From NCBI GenBank assembly GCA_007130545.1, contig SLSG01000063.1, positions 1 through 8,239 of the forward strand: a stretch of DNA of 8,239 bases. Direction: 5' to 3'. The number at the start of each line of letters is the position of its first letter. Positions within the stretch are counted from its first letter, which is position 1. This document shows positions 6,859 through 8,239 of the stretch, in pieces. A program made the translations under genes and the position numbers. The stretch comes from Bacteroidales bacterium (GTDB lineage Bacteria; Bacteroidota; Bacteroidia; Bacteroidales; UBA7960). The notes beneath the pieces were generated by a model, which had not been told where the DNA came from, ran no database searches, and saw only the letters and a program-made list of their open reading frames with translations.

Positions 6859-8239
6859 TCAGATTACCTGGATCTTTTTCTGAACATGCCTTCCGCCGAC
6901 CAATGCCCGGAGCAGGTAAATACCGGGCCGTAGCATGGATACATCCAGCTCCAGTTCCTCCTGTTGCGGTGCCAGGATAATCAGGGTCCGTCCGGTTAGG
7001 TCCACCAGTTCGATCCGCTCAATCGGTCTGCCGGCACGGATGCGCAGTCGTCCGTCTGAGGGGTTGGGAAACACCAGCAGTCCCTCTCCGGCCAGTTCCG
7101 GTTCACCGGTACTGACCGTGATCTGGTTTTTGGAAGGCCGGTTGCAGTTGTTGTTGCTGATCAGCACCTGGTACACCCCCGGCCTGGCATTTTCGTTTTG
7201 GTAGTACTGTGAGTTGGCGCCATCAATGGGCTGGCCGTTCCTGTACCACTGGTAGTTCACGTTGTAGACATCCACGAAATAGGACGTGCCCGACGAATAC
7301 ACCTGGGGGTCGGGCAAGGGGTTGTTGATAATCTGGATTTGTTTTGCCCTTGTCTGGGTATAAGTACCGTCCGATACGGTCAGCCGGATGCTCTGGTTAC
7401 CGGTGTTCTGGAAGGTAAAGATGGGGTCGGGAAGATCCGACTTCCCGAGGTTGCCGAATTGCCACTCCCACTCCTCAATGATCCCGCTGCTTTCATCATG
7501 AAAAAACGTCCAGCTGTACCGGCAGGGGGAGGTTACCGAAAAATCCGCATACAAAACCTCGTCACAGTCTACGTTCAGCCAGCCTTCGGAATTTTCCACC
7601 AGGCTGTTCGGTCCCGCATTGAAGATCGCAGGTCCGGATGCGGGAAGGTTCCTCACCCTCACATAATCCAGGCAGAACCGCCTGTTCTCCAGACCCGTTA
7701 TAGAGGAATTCATTCCGAGTCCCTCCAGCAGGACAAGGGAACCGGGAATGCCTGACCCGGTAAAGGATTCACTGATCAGAAGGCTCCCATCTTCACCGAC
7801 GGAAAAGGCTGCGGTTTCCGTAAAAGCCACATTTTCGGCGGTAAAGATTTCATGGATGCCAACAAGACCATGATTGGTGAAGTTTTTCACCGAAAAGGAA
7901 TCAAAAACCTGCAGATCGGCATGATTTACCAGGGAATGGAAATAGGTGCCACCGACCCTGAGGACAGCTTCTCCGTCCGGTTCTCCCTCCTCATGCCCAA
8001 AGACCAGGCTTGCCGAACCCGCCGAAACCTCAAAATCACTTCTTGGGAACCTCACTGTCTGCAGTCCGCTAAGGACAGAAGCCCCCATGTGAAGGCGCTT
8101 AAACGATTCGTTGGTCATAACCTGGAGTTCCCTGACGGAGATATTCCTATCCTCCATGAGCACCTCTCCCTGCCTGATCACCAGGCGATCGACAACCAGG
8201 TCTGAAACAATCCGCCACTTGCCCTCCGGGTTATCGAAC
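6859..8239 (-). CDS. T9SS-secreted multidomain protein with PKD and Ig-like domains (5' partial)
   Basis: The frame is open to the right edge, so the true start is outside; a GTG at 8181 is only an internal codon. The visible 459 residues should be the C-terminal end of an exported, surface-attached or released protein. From 8238 to about 7560 is a beta-rich region with the cadence of stalk proteins seen in Bacteroidota: GKWRI, then KRLHMGASVLSG, FEVSAGSASLVF, GGTYFHSLV, LDYVRVRNLP, and FNAGPNSLVENSEGW with a nearby Cys. About 7551-7324 is a PKD domain (WEWQFGN, FQNTGNQSIRLTVSDG). About 7317-7111 is an Ig-like module (YQWYRNGQPIDGANSQYY, GVYQVLISNNNC). About 7080-6862 is the type A T9SS sorting domain: FPNPSDGRLRIR, IERIELVDLTGRTL, LRPGIYLL, VQKKIQVI. 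No catalytic domain is visible, so an adhesion or binding role is plausible but unproven. It ends 59 bases before the SusD-like gene. Confidence 0.9.
   Translation of the reverse strand, partial: FDNPEGKWRIVSDLVVDRLVIRQGEVLMEDRNISVRELQVMTNESFKRLHMGASVLSGLQTVRFPRSDFEVSAGSASLVFGHEEGEPDGEAVLRVGGTYFHSLVNHADLQVFDSFSVKNFTNHGLVGIHEIFTAENVAFTETAAFSVGEDGSLLISESFTGSGIPGSLVLLEGLGMNSSITGLENRRFCLDYVRVRNLPASGPAIFNAGPNSLVENSEGWLNVDCDEVLYADFSVTSPCRYSWTFFHDESSGIIEEWEWQFGNLGKSDLPDPIFTFQNTGNQSIRLTVSDGTYTQTRAKQIQIINNPLPDPQVYSSGTSYFVDVYNVNYQWYRNGQPIDGANSQYYQNENARPGVYQVLISNNNCNRPSKNQITVSTGEPELAGEGLLVFPNPSDGRLRIRAGRPIERIELVDLTGRTLIILAPQQEELELDVSMLRPGIYLLRALVGGRHVQKKIQVI
6862..7080 (-). other. T9SS type A C-terminal sorting domain of the secreted protein
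   Basis: The last ~73 residues carry the known Por secretion tail pattern: FPNPSDG, a strand with hydrophobic alternation (RLRIRAG), VDLTGRTL, a LRPGIYLL turn, and a terminal basic strand (VQKKIQVI). In this family the tail directs passage through the type IX outer-membrane translocon and is cleaved, often with attachment to anionic lipopolysaccharide. It implies that the host genome encodes a T9SS. Confidence 0.92.

Noticed and set aside
7339..7755. Plus-strand open frame opposite the PKD region
   Set aside because: Antisense shadow of a well-supported coding sequence, with no leader, motif or upstream signal.
8179..8181. GTG as the start of the T9SS protein
   Set aside because: The frame stays open to the window edge, no signal peptide follows the GTG, and the upstream residues (GKWRIVSDLVVDRLVIRQGE) continue the same beta-rich pattern.
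1..8239. CRISPR arrays, tRNA/rRNA genes, insertion sequences, attachment sites, riboswitches
   Set aside because: No spaced direct repeats, RNA-gene signatures, transposase or integrase frames, or conserved riboswitch folds were seen on either strand.

Overview
The window looks like part of a Bacteroidota chromosome. It carries two SusD/RagB-type surface lipoproteins, a SusC/RagA-type TonB-dependent transporter with the phylum's N-terminal carboxypeptidase-regulatory-like domain, and a secreted protein ending in a type IX secretion (Por/T9SS) C-terminal sorting domain. Candidate promoters fit the Bacteroidota -7 consensus TAnnTTTG, and start codons lack strong Shine-Dalgarno sequences. T9SS points to the gliding/marine/environmental or Porphyromonas-like part of the phylum; genus cannot be read from this sequence. 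All supported genes lie on the minus strand, so the biological reading order is from high to low coordinates.

Layout in transcription order. (1) 8239-6859: the C-terminal part of a large secreted protein whose start is outside the window. It has a beta-rich stalk-like region, a PKD domain, an Ig-like module and a T9SS sorting tail. (2) 6799-5420: a SusD-like lipoprotein 59 bases downstream, probably on the same transcript, with no SusC directly before it. A strong intrinsic terminator at 5390-5354 closes this unit. (3) A promoter region (about 5330-5197) with a TAnnTTTG box and three phased TTAACA hexamers. (4) 5196-1882: SusC-like transporter, followed after 20 bases by (5) 1861-401, its SusD-like partner. 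A second strong terminator at 331-298 closes this operon. (6) A 247-base intergenic region with a similar promoter, then the first 50 bases of another exported protein whose N-terminus resembles that of the SusC. It may be the start of a second, paralogous SusC.

The SusC/SusD pair should form an outer-membrane 'pedal-bin' importer: the SusD lid binds ligand at the cell surface and the SusC barrel imports it using TonB energy. The substrate cannot be named, because no glycoside hydrolase, peptidase, sulfatase or regulator lies in the window. The other SusD is unusual in following a T9SS cargo protein. It also carries an uninterrupted G9 tract in its coding sequence, which could allow slipped-strand frameshifting.

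Nothing here proves a wholly new system. The points most worth a second look are the T9SS-protein/SusD unit, the G9 tract, and the shared promoter architecture with a likely tandem SusC paralogue.
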